Made by a program: the position numbers and the translations under genes | NCBI GenBank assembly: GCA_964019425.1 | Contig: OZ025799.1 | Span: forward strand, 186,001-250,000 | DNA: 64,000 bases | Source of the DNA: Flectonema sp. DT1601 | Taxonomy: Eukaryota > Euglenozoa > Diplonemea > Diplonemida > Diplonemidae | Direction of reading: 5' to 3' | Notes under the pieces: model-generated | The model's input: only the letters and a program-made list of their open reading frames with translations | Database searches by the model: none | What the model was told of the DNA's origin: nothing | Shown here: positions 51,801 to 62,721 of the stretch, one piece after another | Layout: each line of letters begins with the position of its first letter | Position numbering within the stretch: position 1 is the stretch's first letter

Positions 51801-54800
51801 CACCAGGTTCTGGCATATGGATAACAGGAGATAGCGCAACTAATGAAGGACACGTTCCAAAATATGGTTCACATTTAGTATCAGTAGACACCACGCCATG
51901 AGAACGACAGTTGCTGTGGACAGATGTCCAATCGTCAACTGAGTCTGTCCACTTTGAGTCACCTGGAAATGAATTCTCAGGAGGTATTTTATACTGAACA
52001 ATTTTAAACTGATTACTGTCACTAACAAATGAATTATCACCGTAGCCTTCCATTATAAACCCATCTGCTTCAGTTCCCCCAACATACGTTGTTAGCCCAC
52101 CAGCAACTGCTGTTTCAGCCTGAGAAACATTCAGATCAGATTCATTTTTTAAATTTGTTATTTGCTGAAGTATTGAAGACAGCGACCAGTTCTTCACTAA
52201 CGCTTTCTGAGTTCGGAATTGTCCTTTTGGAGCGAGGGAGGTATTTGAGTGAGGAATTTCTAACCAAAGAGCGCTATCCTTAAGATACGTACCAGTTCTG
52301 TAAGTGTTTGAATAAAGACAAACTCGATACTCAACAGAAGCATCTTCAGCTACGTGTGGTAGTTGGATTACGACGGATGCTCTTCCAGCATTTGTCGATG
52401 AAATGCTTAACTCATTCTCTAAAGGTTTATCTGATGAGCACAGTGCTGTCGTTCGGACAACCGCAGCGCGATCATCCTCATGAAACCAACCATTAAGATT
52501 GATTAACTGTAATGAAATAGCTGCTCCGTTAGTTGGGATGCTGTCGTTGTGGTTAACTTGCCATACAATTTGATGACTTTTCACACTTAAATTAGACACT
52601 CGAAACCATGACATGTCTTCAATAGATTTAATACAAATTTGATAAACACCAACCACTTGTGGGATTGGTATTCCGAATTCAAAACCAGAAATATTTGACA
52701 TCGCTCCAAATGGTTCATTCAAATCAACAGGTGGCTGTAAACAGTCACCCGTTGTGGTTATCAACTTCGACATTGTTGTGATGAGAGTATCACCATTCGC
52801 TGATATTAAATAACCACCTAAAGTCATACCAGTGAACACTTGATATCCTTTTAGAGTTTTAAAACGATTATCTACTACGACAGTTACTTCATTTTCAGGA
52901 GTAATTAACATCTGTAAAGAAAGTCTAACCCAGTTAGGAGTTCCACTTTGCTTGTAGCAAATCACAGCTGTTCTGTTGTACTCTGGTAGTGGTATTGTAA
53001 TGGAAGATGCAATAGAAGGTAATCCCGAGATGGTTTCACCTTTTTGCGCTTTAGAGATATCATCATAATAAGAAGGAGTGATTTGTATGTATTTATTTAA
53101 TAGTGTCATCTCTGTTGATGTTTTTTCAGAATTACAAGAAGACCCGGAACATAATTGCATAGCTAATTCACTCTGACTGCATGCAATAGCGTGACTCGAG
53201 CTACTGCTGTCATGGTATAAACCACTTTGCTGAAGTGATCCACTGCCATCAACTTGACAATAACTATTCACAAATACCGGCATTGACACAGCAATAGCTG
53301 TGCGATTATTACACGTAGAAGTACTCCAAACTATATTCAATATATCACCTGGGTATTGACAGTAATATGGATTCTGTTCTAGGCACTCTCCTGGAGACGA
53401 AGACATCAACTCAGAGCTACGATCTTTAATTAGTATTAACGCTTCTGCATTAGGACGATATTCCGACATTAAAAGTGACAAAGTATGATCTTCCCATGCT
53501 GATAGATACCAATTACCTGAAATATATTGACCTCGTTGTTTCATTGTAATCGGATCGTGGTTGTGATAAATGATGTTGGTACCAGTTGGTGATGCTTGTA
53601 GAGTTTTATAATTGAAAGCTCCTTGTCTATAACAGACTCTCCAATCTCCCTTTGGAATTGTAATGTAAAACGAAACAGACGTAACTGAGTCATCATTGAG
53701 AAGATTTCCTCGACATGATATTTTTGTATTCGACGAATCCAATCCGAGGTTGGAATCTTGGCAGTCATAAGTTCCTCCATCAAGGTTTATCGCTCCCAAT
53801 TCTCTTATCTCTAAGTTAGAATTACTATAAGAACAAGGTCTATGTATTGGTACTAGTTTAACTAATGAACCAGAATCATAACTACTCAGTGACTTGTTAA
53901 TGTTGTTTCTATTAATTTGATTCCATGGAGCTGACGATAACAACTTCCACTCTGATGATACGTCAGTCGTATTGGATATTTCAACAACGATAGGACCATA
54001 AGTAGCTACTCTACTGTCATTCATATACCACGTAGCTGGAGATGGGTATTTTATACCTATATCTCTTCCCCAATATTTTGGTTGTAGGATAGTAGGAGTT
54101 AACTCGGATCTGAATTGAATGCCCGGAAGATGTTTATAAAACTGACTCATGGATGACTGATTTACGTCACTGATCCAAGAAAGCATTCTAAAACCACTAT
54201 TTGCAGTGCAATTACTATTAACAGGGGGGTTAGCGCAAGCAATCCGATAACAAACGTACCATGATATTGATTCATCAGAGATGTATATATTTGCATTTGT
54301 ACTTTCAATGTTGGTAGCATTATTCATACCAAGAAATGATTTTAAACTGTGAGATCCTATCGCATAGGGTGATTCATCTTCGTTGAATCCACCGACGGTA
54401 TTATTATTTGAGTAGTCGTATTCGGTTGTCCAGCATCCTTCATTAGGACGAGATCCCTTGTATATTGATTGAATACCGATTGTTTTTATTGTTTTTGATT
54501 CGTCAGATTTCGATTTTCTGATTAATCGAAAATAATCACCTCCTTTAGGAGACCAATAATTTGAAGTATCAGTCGATGGATAGGAACTCAGTCTCAATTT
54601 CTTATCAAAAAAAGCTATTTCTCCGTATGAATCAGGTTGTAAGTCAAAAGCCATCCATTCAACATCTTCTGATATTATTTTAAAGGAAAATGATGATGAT
54701 GATGATGATGATGATACGCAATTGGTTCTGTCACTGCATAATGGTATCTTTTTCCACATCGGTATTTGATCAATCGTTGTGTTGCTCAGCCAATGTCGTC

Positions 54801-56028
54801 TCCATTCCGAACGCTGAAGTTTATTAGAGTAGCAGATGTCATATTTCTGTCCTACGGAATTCTGACCTCCAGGTAGTTTCACATAAACATACGCATCGCG
54901 TTCTATGTTGGGGAGATTATCTCCTGCAGGGGAGTAGGTGCCAGAGCTGTACCATGAATCAGTTAAAGGATTTGAATGTTGAGTACCGAATAGTCCAATA
55001 CCACCTGCTGTCCCACCTAAATAGAATCCTTCGTAACCATCTGGTGTCCAAGTACCGTCTTCTAATGTGTTGTTGGATCCTATGTACTGTGATCCAAGAT
55101 TTTGAAATTCATAAGTACAAGAAGTCCCTTCAGGTACAATTTTCAAATTATCACCTTGAGCACAATAATAGTCATCTGACTTACACTCAGAAGGAGGATA
55201 CGTAAAATTATATTTGTCGTTGCTCAGAATTTGAATAATCGCGTATTGTGAAGATGTCGTTTCAGGAAGATAGTACCACGTTGTTGATTGCTGACCTTTG
55301 AATATGTAATTACCTTCAGACGTGAATAGTAATTGCCACTTTCTACGATTAGAAACTGGTTCGTTATATATTTGAGAATCTAATTTTATTTTATAACAAA
55401 CAATGAAATTAACATTATGACTCGGAACTGAGAATGTAAAGTGAGCAGTAGTCGCAAATTCATTTTTTTCAAAAGTCTCTGAAGTAGCCAATCCAAAGTG
55501 ATTAAAATGCATTAAACGACTGGCATCAGGATATCGACTACAGTCTTGATCTAAATTTGATGAATACGAATAAAGAGCTAACTCTATAACTCCAATGTCG
55601 GAGGTATTCCATAACCTAACTGGAAGTGAATTAATAACTGCCGTGATGGATATTCTTATTTCCTGACCTTCAGTGAATTCAGTAGTAGAGAACTCTGATG
55701 TGATGTTAGTGAAACTGATTTTTGATTCAGATGTTGAAACTGATAGAGATTTCGTTGATGAAATCGACTTCGACTTACTCAAACTAATCGACTGCGACAC
55801 AGTTGGAATACTAAGCGAACTTGTGATCGAATGCAATGATAAGCTTTCTGACGATGTCCTACTAACAGAACGACTATCTGATTTCGAATTTGAATCTGTC
55901 GGTAGCGACCAACTCTTCGTCGAAGTCAAGCTCATCGTCAGACTATCTGAAAAGGTCTCTGTTCTCGTTACCCCATCAGCATTCCTTAATAATAATAACC
56001 ATATTAAAAAAACATGAACCGACTTCAT
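42812..56028 (-). CDS. Giant cell-surface protein, five exons, about 4,261 aa
   Basis: The acceptor TTGTTAATTTTATAG lies 18 nt before the ATG at 56028. Exons: 44336-56028, 44194-44263, 44008-44094, 43101-43812, 42812-43035. Introns of 72, 99, 195 and 65 nt start GTATGT, GTATTT, GTATGT, GTATGT and end in A-rich CAG; the joined frame is open and a multiple of three. If the first intron is ignored, the frame ends at 44320 without any anchor. Residues 1-19 are a signal peptide; 20-105 are Ser/Thr-rich. The ectodomain then repeats modules ending in xVCYR-type strands (about residues 100-1550) and, later, modules with PCxxC (KPCSNC, EPCESC, RPCAQC, RACFKC, KPCVSC). The last exon encodes a Pro/Thr/Ser stalk and a hydrophobic tail, SVMIILVVCFVI, fitting a GPI signal or membrane anchor. 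Many N-glycosylation sequons. Similar giant Ser/Thr-started surface proteins are known in free-living kinetoplastids. Function unknown. Confidence 0.8.
54692..54715 (-). repeat. In-frame trinucleotide repeat (Ser run)
   Basis: GAT/ATC-phase repeats inside the giant gene encode eight or nine serines in a row, after NRTNCV. Confidence 0.7.
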
Positions 56029-56347
56029 GGAAATGAAGCTCGTCTCCTATAAAATTAACAAAATAACATTAAAAAAAAGATAGTCGGGTCGTCATCACAA
56101 TGCTATTGGATCATAATAATGAATCTGGTTTATAATAAATAGTAATATTCTACTTTTCACGAATGGTTTTTTTTCCATTCGTTGTATCGAGCGATATAAC
56201 AACAATAAAATATATATTGTTTTCTAAAAATATAGTTCTAAAGAAAGAAAAACAGCTGACAAAAAAAAAGAACAAAAAAACATGTTAAAGAATTCAATGA
56301 AATTGAAATATTGTTATAAATTGCTTTTGGAGAGAGCTCCATAAGAG
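56029..56347. other. Intergenic spacer
   Basis: The giant gene's acceptor and the 3' region of the caspase-like gene. Nothing else is seen. Confidence 0.5.
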
Positions 56348-57238
56348 TTATTGGTATTCAAGAGTCATTGTAGCAGAGAACATAGAGCCACCACTAGCAG
56401 GTGATATTGTAATAGTAGTTGAAGCAACATTTATTAATGTACCTAATACCCTTCGGAAATCAGTTCTGTCATTTATTGGTTGTGAATTCAGACCAACAAT
56501 AACATCACCAGGACTAACCCCAGCTAGAGATGCCGGTCCGTTCTTTCTAATCGCCAATACCTTCACTCCATTGACTCCGCGAGAAGAAAAGTCAACTAGT
56601 TCGAGTCCGACTGAGGGAAGTTTTATTTGATGAGATGCTTGAACGGGTGCAGGGGAAACAGAATTAATAGTGCCAACAGTTTGTGCTGAAGATGGTAATA
56701 CAGGAGTAAGACAATCATCATATTCTGAAACAGAACTGACTGCTGCTCTAATAAAGTTAAGTACAGTCACTCGCTGAAGAGTAGTAGCGAAGGATGGATC
56801 TACCACGAGTGTTGTGAAAAATCCTGGTGAGAGTCGAAGCATTTCGCTTATTGAGATATAGCTCATCTGGTCAGTACCACGAGTGTCGTAGCAGGCTATA
56901 GACTCCACACCTGATTGTTCAACACAATGAGATGATATAAATATTATTGTTGCTTGTGAACCAGATTTTCCAATTCCTTTTATTTCTCTCTGAATACCAA
57001 TTTTTGTAGCCGCTTCGTTATACAGTTTTGAGACTGTAAATCCCAACTGTGAGAGAACTTCTGCGATCTTATTGCAATCCTGAACTCCTTCATCACGTCT
57101 TCCCATTTGCATGTATGTGTCGCACCCAATTACGATACCTCGACGAGTAGACGGTTGTGAGTCTTCTCTGACTCCGCATGTCATTCTCATTACCACATCA
57201 TCAATAATATGAACATCACTCCCCGGCAGGTGAGGCAT
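56348..57238 (-). CDS. Caspase-like (C14) domain fused to PDZ, predicted inactive
   Basis: A 296-aa protein. Residues about 33-165 follow a caspase/metacaspase p20 fold: RRGIVIGCDTYMQMG, a D-x-C-N helix (DCNKIAEVLSQLGFTVSKL), ATIIFISSHC with the His at 104, then TTLVVDPSF, where active enzymes have DACHSG. The nucleophile Cys is replaced (Ser149), so proteolysis is unlikely. Residues about 208-290 form a PDZ domain: GLELVDFSS, VLAIRKNGPASLAGVSPGDV and GLNSQPINDRTDFRRVL, typical of HtrA/DegP-type PDZ. The acceptor CATCTCCTAACAG ends 11 nt before the ATG. A scaffold or pseudo-protease role is likely. Confidence 0.75.
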   Translation of the reverse strand: MPHLPGSDVHIIDDVVMRMTCGVREDSQPSTRRGIVIGCDTYMQMGRRDEGVQDCNKIAEVLSQLGFTVSKLYNEAATKIGIQREIKGIGKSGSQATIIFISSHCVEQSGVESIACYDTRGTDQMSYISISEMLRLSPGFFTTLVVDPSFATTLQRVTVLNFIRAAVSSVSEYDDCLTPVLPSSAQTVGTINSVSPAPVQASHQIKLPSVGLELVDFSSRGVNGVKVLAIRKNGPASLAGVSPGDVIVGLNSQPINDRTDFRRVLGTLINVASTTITISPASGGSMFSATMTLEYQ

Positions 57239-57333
57239 TTAAAGATATCCTGTTAGGAGATGATGTACTAGTCAATACAAAATAAATAAATTTATTAACT
57301 ACTTATAAAGTAACTTATTGTTTTAAACAGAAC

Positions 57334-57948
57334 TTATTCTTCTTCTTCTTCTTCTTGGACTTCTCCGTTTTCAATGGCGAGAAACTTTTCTTTTTCTAGT
57401 TCACCAGTTAAGTCGCAGACTTCGTCGATCATGTTTTTAAGTCTACCCATGATAGCTCTCGCTTCTTGTTTACAATTTTGAAGTTCTGAAACTTTTGATG
57501 TTAACATCGTATCAAGTTGAGAACGAGGAACTGTTTGTAATTCCGCTCGAGCACCAGATTTGATTTCTGGATCGATACACTGACGTTCAAAATGTGCTTG
57601 GCATTCCTCGAGTTCTTTTAGTTTTGCTGAAAGGTCATCTGTTGATGTGTTTGTTGTTAATGATTGTTCAGTCATATATAAACACCTCCATTCTTCCATT
57701 TGTTTTTGTAGCTGTTCTTCAGTATCAGTAGCTGTAAGATCTTTGTCTTTATCGTAGCTTTGACCAGTGTAGGTTTTAAATTCTTCCATCTTCTTTTCCA
57801 GCTGTTCTACGAGATCATTTGTATCCATTTCTTTTAGTTTGACTTCTTCTTCGTTGGTTTGTTGTTTTACCGTTTCTATTTCCACTTCTGTTTCTCTTCT
57901 CAATTCCTCAAGTTCTCTTAACTGGTCTTCAAGAGTCACATTAGTCAT
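57334..57948 (-). CDS. Acidic coiled-coil protein, 204 aa
   Basis: Almost entirely helical, with heptads from residue 5 to 185 and repeated DxxxQLxxxxEE motifs (LEDQLRELEELRRET, DLVEQLEKKMEEF, DTEEQLQKQMEEW, DLSAKLKELEECQ), giving an internal repeat of about 35 residues. It ends in a Glu run (EVQEEEEEE) coded by a CTT/GAA microsatellite. The acceptor TTCGTATTCTGACAG is 11 nt upstream. No named family recognised; probably a cytoskeletal or flagellar filament protein. Confidence 0.75.
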   Translation of the reverse strand: MTNVTLEDQLRELEELRRETEVEIETVKQQTNEEEVKLKEMDTNDLVEQLEKKMEEFKTYTGQSYDKDKDLTATDTEEQLQKQMEEWRCLYMTEQSLTTNTSTDDLSAKLKELEECQAHFERQCIDPEIKSGARAELQTVPRSQLDTMLTSKVSELQNCKQEARAIMGRLKNMIDEVCDLTGELEKEKFLAIENGEVQEEEEEE

Positions 57949-58405
57949 GGTGTAAGTGGCTGTCAGAATACGAAATGTATAGATTTGTTGTATTCAACTC
58001 AATACAAAAAAACATATTAAAAGAAATCCTTCTTTTTTTTTTTTTTTTTTTTTTTTTTTTCCTTCATTTTATTTTTGTCTTCCTCTATTCTATATCTCGT
58101 TATGTTAAAGAACTTTTTTTTTTTTTTTTTTCTTCCTCGTCTTTTTTTTTGTGTTTTTTTTTTTTTTTTTTTGAATTTTCTTTAAAACATAATACTGTAA
58201 TGTAACGCTTTATTCAGATACTACGATTTTGAAAATATGAAGACATGGGGGATTGAACTGGAGGTTCCTTATGTTACTTACGCGGATACTGTGTTAATCA
58301 AACATTACTATACTAAAGAAAATCTCAGCACAGCTATCAACAATCAGTGGAGTACCTTCCGCGATGAATCTTTTGTTAATTACCGTCCTCCCAAAAAGGA
58401 AATAC
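57949..58405. other. Intergenic spacer with long T runs
   Basis: T tracts of 17-28 bases at about 58033-58060, 58112-58130 and 58155-58172. No gene is seen. Confidence 0.6.
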
Positions 58406-59350
58406 CTATGCCGTAATCCAAGGAAATATAGTACCAAAACACAAGTGTTGAACGACAGGCCATTGGGCTAATACTTCCCCGTGATACATTTTTAACATCC
58501 CTTTGTTAATTTTTGTCCAACCCAACGGGAATAACGATGCTAATGTCGGTGAGTTCTCTCCAAAGTTTCCAGTCTTGTTAGTACGAATCCAGTTAATGCC
58601 TTCGAGGTACATGTATTCAGATGCACCGTCGGCACAGGTTTTCAAAACATCAGCAGGGGAGATGACTCTGTGATCAAGTAACTGTGAAGACCCCCAATAG
58701 AAAGTTAAATGATGATAATCATCTAATCCCCAAACTCCTTTACTTCCGGCAGGTTCAAGAGAGTAGTGCGTTTGCAGCCTTCGCATTAATGTGATGTACT
58801 TTCCGAATACTGAAAGAACCATGTACGCTGATTCACTTGGTTGAACAGCTCCAATCTTTGCTAGACAGTACAAGACCATTACGAAGTTTAATTCATGACC
58901 TGTTCCGTAGTCAATACGAGTCTCGTTACCAAATGCATCCTTCCAATAGACAGCTATCTCTGGAGCAAGAGACTTATTGCTGTCAGGGAGTAGTTTCTCG
59001 AAAAGTGGAATTGCGTTCTCACACATTCTAGTGTGCCATGTTCTAAACGCTTTGTTACCGTATCTCTGTTGTGTGAGGTCCTGTAGTGGAATATCATCAA
59101 TCGTTGAGTATAACTCTTCTAAAGCCGCTTCCATACCTTCTAATATGCTGCTTTTAGGTTGAGCCTTTCCCTCTGCTACTGTCATTCCCTTCACTGCATC
59201 GTTCAAGTTTGATAATAAAGCCGTCAGTTGAGTGTAACTCTCGCTCTTTAGCCAACGATCGCAGTCTTCTTTGGTACGAATTCTCTTCCTCGCTGGTTTA
59301 TCGAGCGGGTCTTCAGGAAGAACGGTAGGTTTCGCCCACGGGGCTGCCAT
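58406..59350 (-). CDS. PTPA: PP2A phosphatase activator PTPA
   Basis: A 314-aa protein, full length for PTPA (PPP2R4), a peptidyl-prolyl isomerase-type activator that loads metal into the PP2A catalytic subunit. Signatures: RIRTKEDCDRWLKSESY, YGNKAFRTWHTRM, DYGTGHELNFVMVLYCL, LQTHYSLEPAGSKGVWGLDD with HHLTFYWGSSQL, GINWIRTNKTGNFGENSP and the ending MYHGEVLAQWPVVQHLCFG. Key active-site residues (GxGHE, VWGLDD) are present. The acceptor ATTCCCTTTGCAG ends 24 nt before the ATG. Confidence 0.97.
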   Translation of the reverse strand: MAAPWAKPTVLPEDPLDKPARKRIRTKEDCDRWLKSESYTQLTALLSNLNDAVKGMTVAEGKAQPKSSILEGMEAALEELYSTIDDIPLQDLTQQRYGNKAFRTWHTRMCENAIPLFEKLLPDSNKSLAPEIAVYWKDAFGNETRIDYGTGHELNFVMVLYCLAKIGAVQPSESAYMVLSVFGKYITLMRRLQTHYSLEPAGSKGVWGLDDYHHLTFYWGSSQLLDHRVISPADVLKTCADGASEYMYLEGINWIRTNKTGNFGENSPTLASLFPLGWTKINKGMLKMYHGEVLAQWPVVQHLCFGTIFPWITA

Positions 59351-60326
59351 ATTGTTATACTTTGATAGCTCCTACTGCAAAGGGAATAGCACAGTTAAGT
59401 GTTTCAGTACCAACTTGTTATTGTGATTGACAACAAGGACTCTCGTTCGTGTAAAGCATCTTTGACCAATTCGAGTCCTAATAATTGTGATTGTGAATCC
59501 AAAAGGAACCTCACTCACCATCCCTCGCCAATACCCGTCAAGGCAGGTCTTGCGCTCTGTCTTTTTGGGGATGGGATATAAAGTTGTAGATTGAGATTTG
59601 TTTTCTGTTTTTGTTTTTTTTAAAAAAAAACTTCCTTGCTCAGTCTCCTCTCTTACTTTTTTTTTTTTTTTTTTTTTTGCTGTGTGTTATTTAGCTCTTT
59701 CCCAAGTGTTTTATGTTCACTGAATAGACTGACTAAATACCATGACATTGCAGTGACAAATGTATGTAACATGTGTGTGCACAACATAAAAAATATTGCT
59801 AAATTGGTAGGCTTAGAAGGTTCTTCCTATCTAATTAGCGTTTCTCTATTGTGTTTTTCTTGTATATTGTTATTGTTGATGTTGTTGTTGTTGTTTTTTT
59901 TTGTTTTCTTCTGGTGCAGTTCAGGGTTAGAATCTATGACGAACAAAATGAATAAATGAAAACAAGCGGACAATAAAAAAAAAAAAAAAAAAAAAAAAAG
60001 GATTTCTTTCTTAATTAATATAACAAACAACATCAGTTTTGAATAATTCATAAAAATATAAAAAAACAAGGAAAAAAAAAGAATCAAAGCAACCTTAACA
60101 CAATAATAGTAAAGAGGTAAATTGAAAAATTAATTTCTAACGGAATGTCTGATGATTCCAACGTATCTTGCGAGACAGCTGCTAAAGGCTTCCTTCCGCA
60201 TTCAGCAGAGGATACAAGATAATAAACACACAGGGCTTTAATTACTGAATAAATAGAACAGAGGAATGGCATTCTCTTACAGGACAACTGATAAGGGAAT
60301 GAACAAATGGGGTCAACAGGACCAAA
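59351..60326. other. Intergenic spacer
   Basis: PTPA acceptor region, T run at about 59658-59678, A run at 59977-59999 and the 3' region of the Jupiter-like gene. No further gene is seen. Confidence 0.55.
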
Positions 60327-60750
60327 CTAAAAACAAATCGATGACTTGCCTCCAGGAGGCGCGTGAATGCGAGTCGTCGGGCGATCAGAAATAACATTAC
60401 CACTATTTTGACAGGCGTTTGAAGCCCAGGCATTTGACGACTGTGAAGTCCTTCGTGCAGATGCTGCCTGCTCGTCTGGAAGAGTCGCAGCAACTGCTGC
60501 AGGCTCACGTTGCTGACATGGTTGTTGTTCTACTACTGGAGCGACTTTCGCTGCTTTTTGTGGTTCCGGCTGTTTTGTTTTGAAATATTTAAGTCAATCA
60601 CTATTTGGAACTTCAGGAATTAATATCACAAGTAATACACACCTCTCCCCAACCCAATGAGAATGTTGAATCACCACCTGGAGCTGCTACTACTCGCGTA
60701 CTTCTCTTTCCCATCATTTGGTTTCTGTTGCATGGATCTCCATTCACCAT
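60327..60750 (-). CDS. Jupiter/HN1 (SPIRAL1-like) small protein, one intron
   Basis: Exons 60643-60750 and 60327-60569 are joined across a 73-nt intron (GTGTGT...CAAAACAAAACAG) to give 116 aa. Exon 1 ends STRVVAAPGGDSTFSLGWGE, which matches the Jupiter/HN1 start (SRVL.PPGG.S.FSLG); the C-terminus TTRIHAPPGGKSSICF repeats the same PGGxS core and recalls plant SPIRAL1. The middle is disordered (Ala, Gln, Pro). Members bind or stabilise microtubules. The acceptor AATATTTCACATCAG ends 16 nt before the ATG. A simple open-frame scan misses this gene because neither exon is long. Confidence 0.8.
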
Positions 60751-61524
60751 TTTGAGGATGTATATTCTGATGTGAAATATTAACGTAATTAAAATTATTA
60801 TTATTATGTGTGTGAATTCAACAGTCTTGTCTTTTAGTACGTCAGAACAAAGCCTTCAGTCCAACGGATGAAAAATCCACGCAAACTAGCACGGGATATT
60901 AGTAAGCTTTCCGACTGCTTTTTATCGCTTTTGTTACTTTTTCATTTCATTTTTTTCTCGATTCCCAACCATTCGTAAAAAAAACAATATTTGACTGCGA
61001 ATAGCAGTATAAACTTCAACTGAAAAATCGAGCTTTTTCAGACAGCATTGGATTGGTTAAGTTTGAGGAAGCAACTTCTCATAGAATGTACTTTCGAATC
61101 AAACAAAACATCCGCCGTCAGAGATCAGTAGCTCTTTAGTAAATGCGCTCCAGAAGTAGGTTCACAAAACTGAAACAAACTTCTATTAAACCTGCTGTTT
61201 GTCAGCTAATAGTTTTAGACATCAGCAAGAAAAGGCTCACGGAAGCAACTTCTCACACAAAAGAATTCTGCTTTCCTTAAAAAAAAAATATAAATAAATA
61301 AAAAGATAAACAGGTTGAGTCAGCATACAATTTCAGACTTCACGCCGACTGAACCAGCGGATGAAACTTTTAAGTAACTGCGTCTGCTAAAAGAAAATCT
61401 TTCGCATAAATAAACTTTCGTCCACTTGCAATTCCCAATGAGGCTGTGTAAACAACTGATCACTAATTTGTTGATTGTGTTGCTCAAGTAATGTCTGTAG
61501 TCAATCCGTTCGGTAGTCTCTCAC
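60751..61524. other. Intergenic spacer
   Basis: Mixed sequence with no coding frame recognised. The far end is the glycosyltransferase 3' region. Confidence 0.5.
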
Positions 61525-62721
61525 TTAGCATTTGCCGTCTTTACCCCAGACGCCGTTCTTAGCCAATTGTTTCTTTTTGCGTGCGATTCCTCCAGGAAGA
61601 TGATTCGCGTGGTATGCAATAATATCCTCATGGCTTCTAACCTTATGCTTACCAGCAGGAAACAGTTGTGGATCCAGTACACAATATTCAAATGTGGGTG
61701 ACTGCAACTTAGCATCAGACTGTCGCTGACAAAATCTAGCAGACTTGAAAAATGAAGGCTTCTCTAATTCATAAGTAGGTTTCCACACAGCAGGTAGTTT
61801 CTTTAACTTTGAACCCCAATCACCATAGTAATGCGGATTCAAGTTAAGTTCCTCATTAAATGCACGTTGTATTGCACGTTGATCTCCTGCTCCATCTGTC
61901 GGGCTTAAATTAGGACTATTAGCATGAGCATAACAGCTCTTCATTGCTTTTTTAAAGAGCTGTAGCAGTTCTTGGTTACGACTACTTGCGTAGTAGAATC
62001 CAGAATTAAGTAAGAAACAAGCCGGATCCATTTTGGACAAGTCACTTGGGATCTCCCTACAAGCAGGGTGATTGCTTTGATAAACAAAATCATATTGCAA
62101 TGCGTTCTTAAAGAATGGTAACGGATCTTGCTTAAAAACACAGTCAGCATCGATAATAATAACGTCAGCACCTGCTTCTAGAAATGCTATGAGGGCATCA
62201 ACTTTTTGACATCCCATAATGTTAAATCTGTTGCTGTTAAGCTTTATTTGCTCTGTAGTTTCAATACCAGGAAGTTGTATTGATTTAGCGGGTCCCATAA
62301 ACTGAGTTGCATTGTAGTCGAATGCGAGAACCATGAAATCCAATCCATGTTTTTGAGCATGGCATTTCCAATTATCAAACATTTCTTCATAAGCATTATT
62401 CACCATTGTGACTAATATAATGTTCTTCAATTCTGGATGAAGGGTCTTGTCTTTGTATAGCCCTGCACTGTTTTTCCACTTCTCCCTCACCTCATCTTCG
62501 AAGCTCATTTTCGTTTCTGTTTTCATACGCGGGACAGCAACACTCGTCGTATTTGTATTTTGATATTTTTTCAGCTCTGCTTCATACTTATCGTCCTCTC
62601 TTTTTGCAATAGCGTTTAATAAGTCTCGTCGTTGTTGGTGGCAGTCGTCTTTGTGAATTAAAATCATCACTAAAATGGTGACGACGATGACATACAACAC
62701 CTTTGGAGTAGTGGAGATCAT
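61525..62721 (-). CDS. Type II Golgi glycosyltransferase (PF03407-type)
   Basis: A 398-aa protein with a short cytosolic end and a membrane anchor at about 8-22 (VLYVIVVTILVMILI), so type II and probably Golgi. The catalytic part resembles the nucleotide-diphospho-sugar transferase family PF03407 (plant RRA/xylosyl- and galactosyl-type enzymes): NIILVTMVNNAYEEM, KVDALIAFLEAGADVIIIDA with a DxD-type acid cluster (DADC), NSGFYYASSR, DQRAIQRAFNE and a C-terminal HANHLPGG. Sugar and acceptor are unknown. The acceptor GTTTTCCTTAACAG is 14 nt before the ATG. It could modify surface proteins such as those coded here. Confidence 0.87.
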   Translation of the reverse strand: MISTTPKVLYVIVVTILVMILIHKDDCHQQRRDLLNAIAKREDDKYEAELKKYQNTNTTSVAVPRMKTETKMSFEDEVREKWKNSAGLYKDKTLHPELKNIILVTMVNNAYEEMFDNWKCHAQKHGLDFMVLAFDYNATQFMGPAKSIQLPGIETTEQIKLNSNRFNIMGCQKVDALIAFLEAGADVIIIDADCVFKQDPLPFFKNALQYDFVYQSNHPACREIPSDLSKMDPACFLLNSGFYYASSRNQELLQLFKKAMKSCYAHANSPNLSPTDGAGDQRAIQRAFNEELNLNPHYYGDWGSKLKKLPAVWKPTYELEKPSFFKSARFCQRQSDAKLQSPTFEYCVLDPQLFPAGKHKVRSHEDIIAYHANHLPGGIARKKKQLAKNGVWGKDGKC

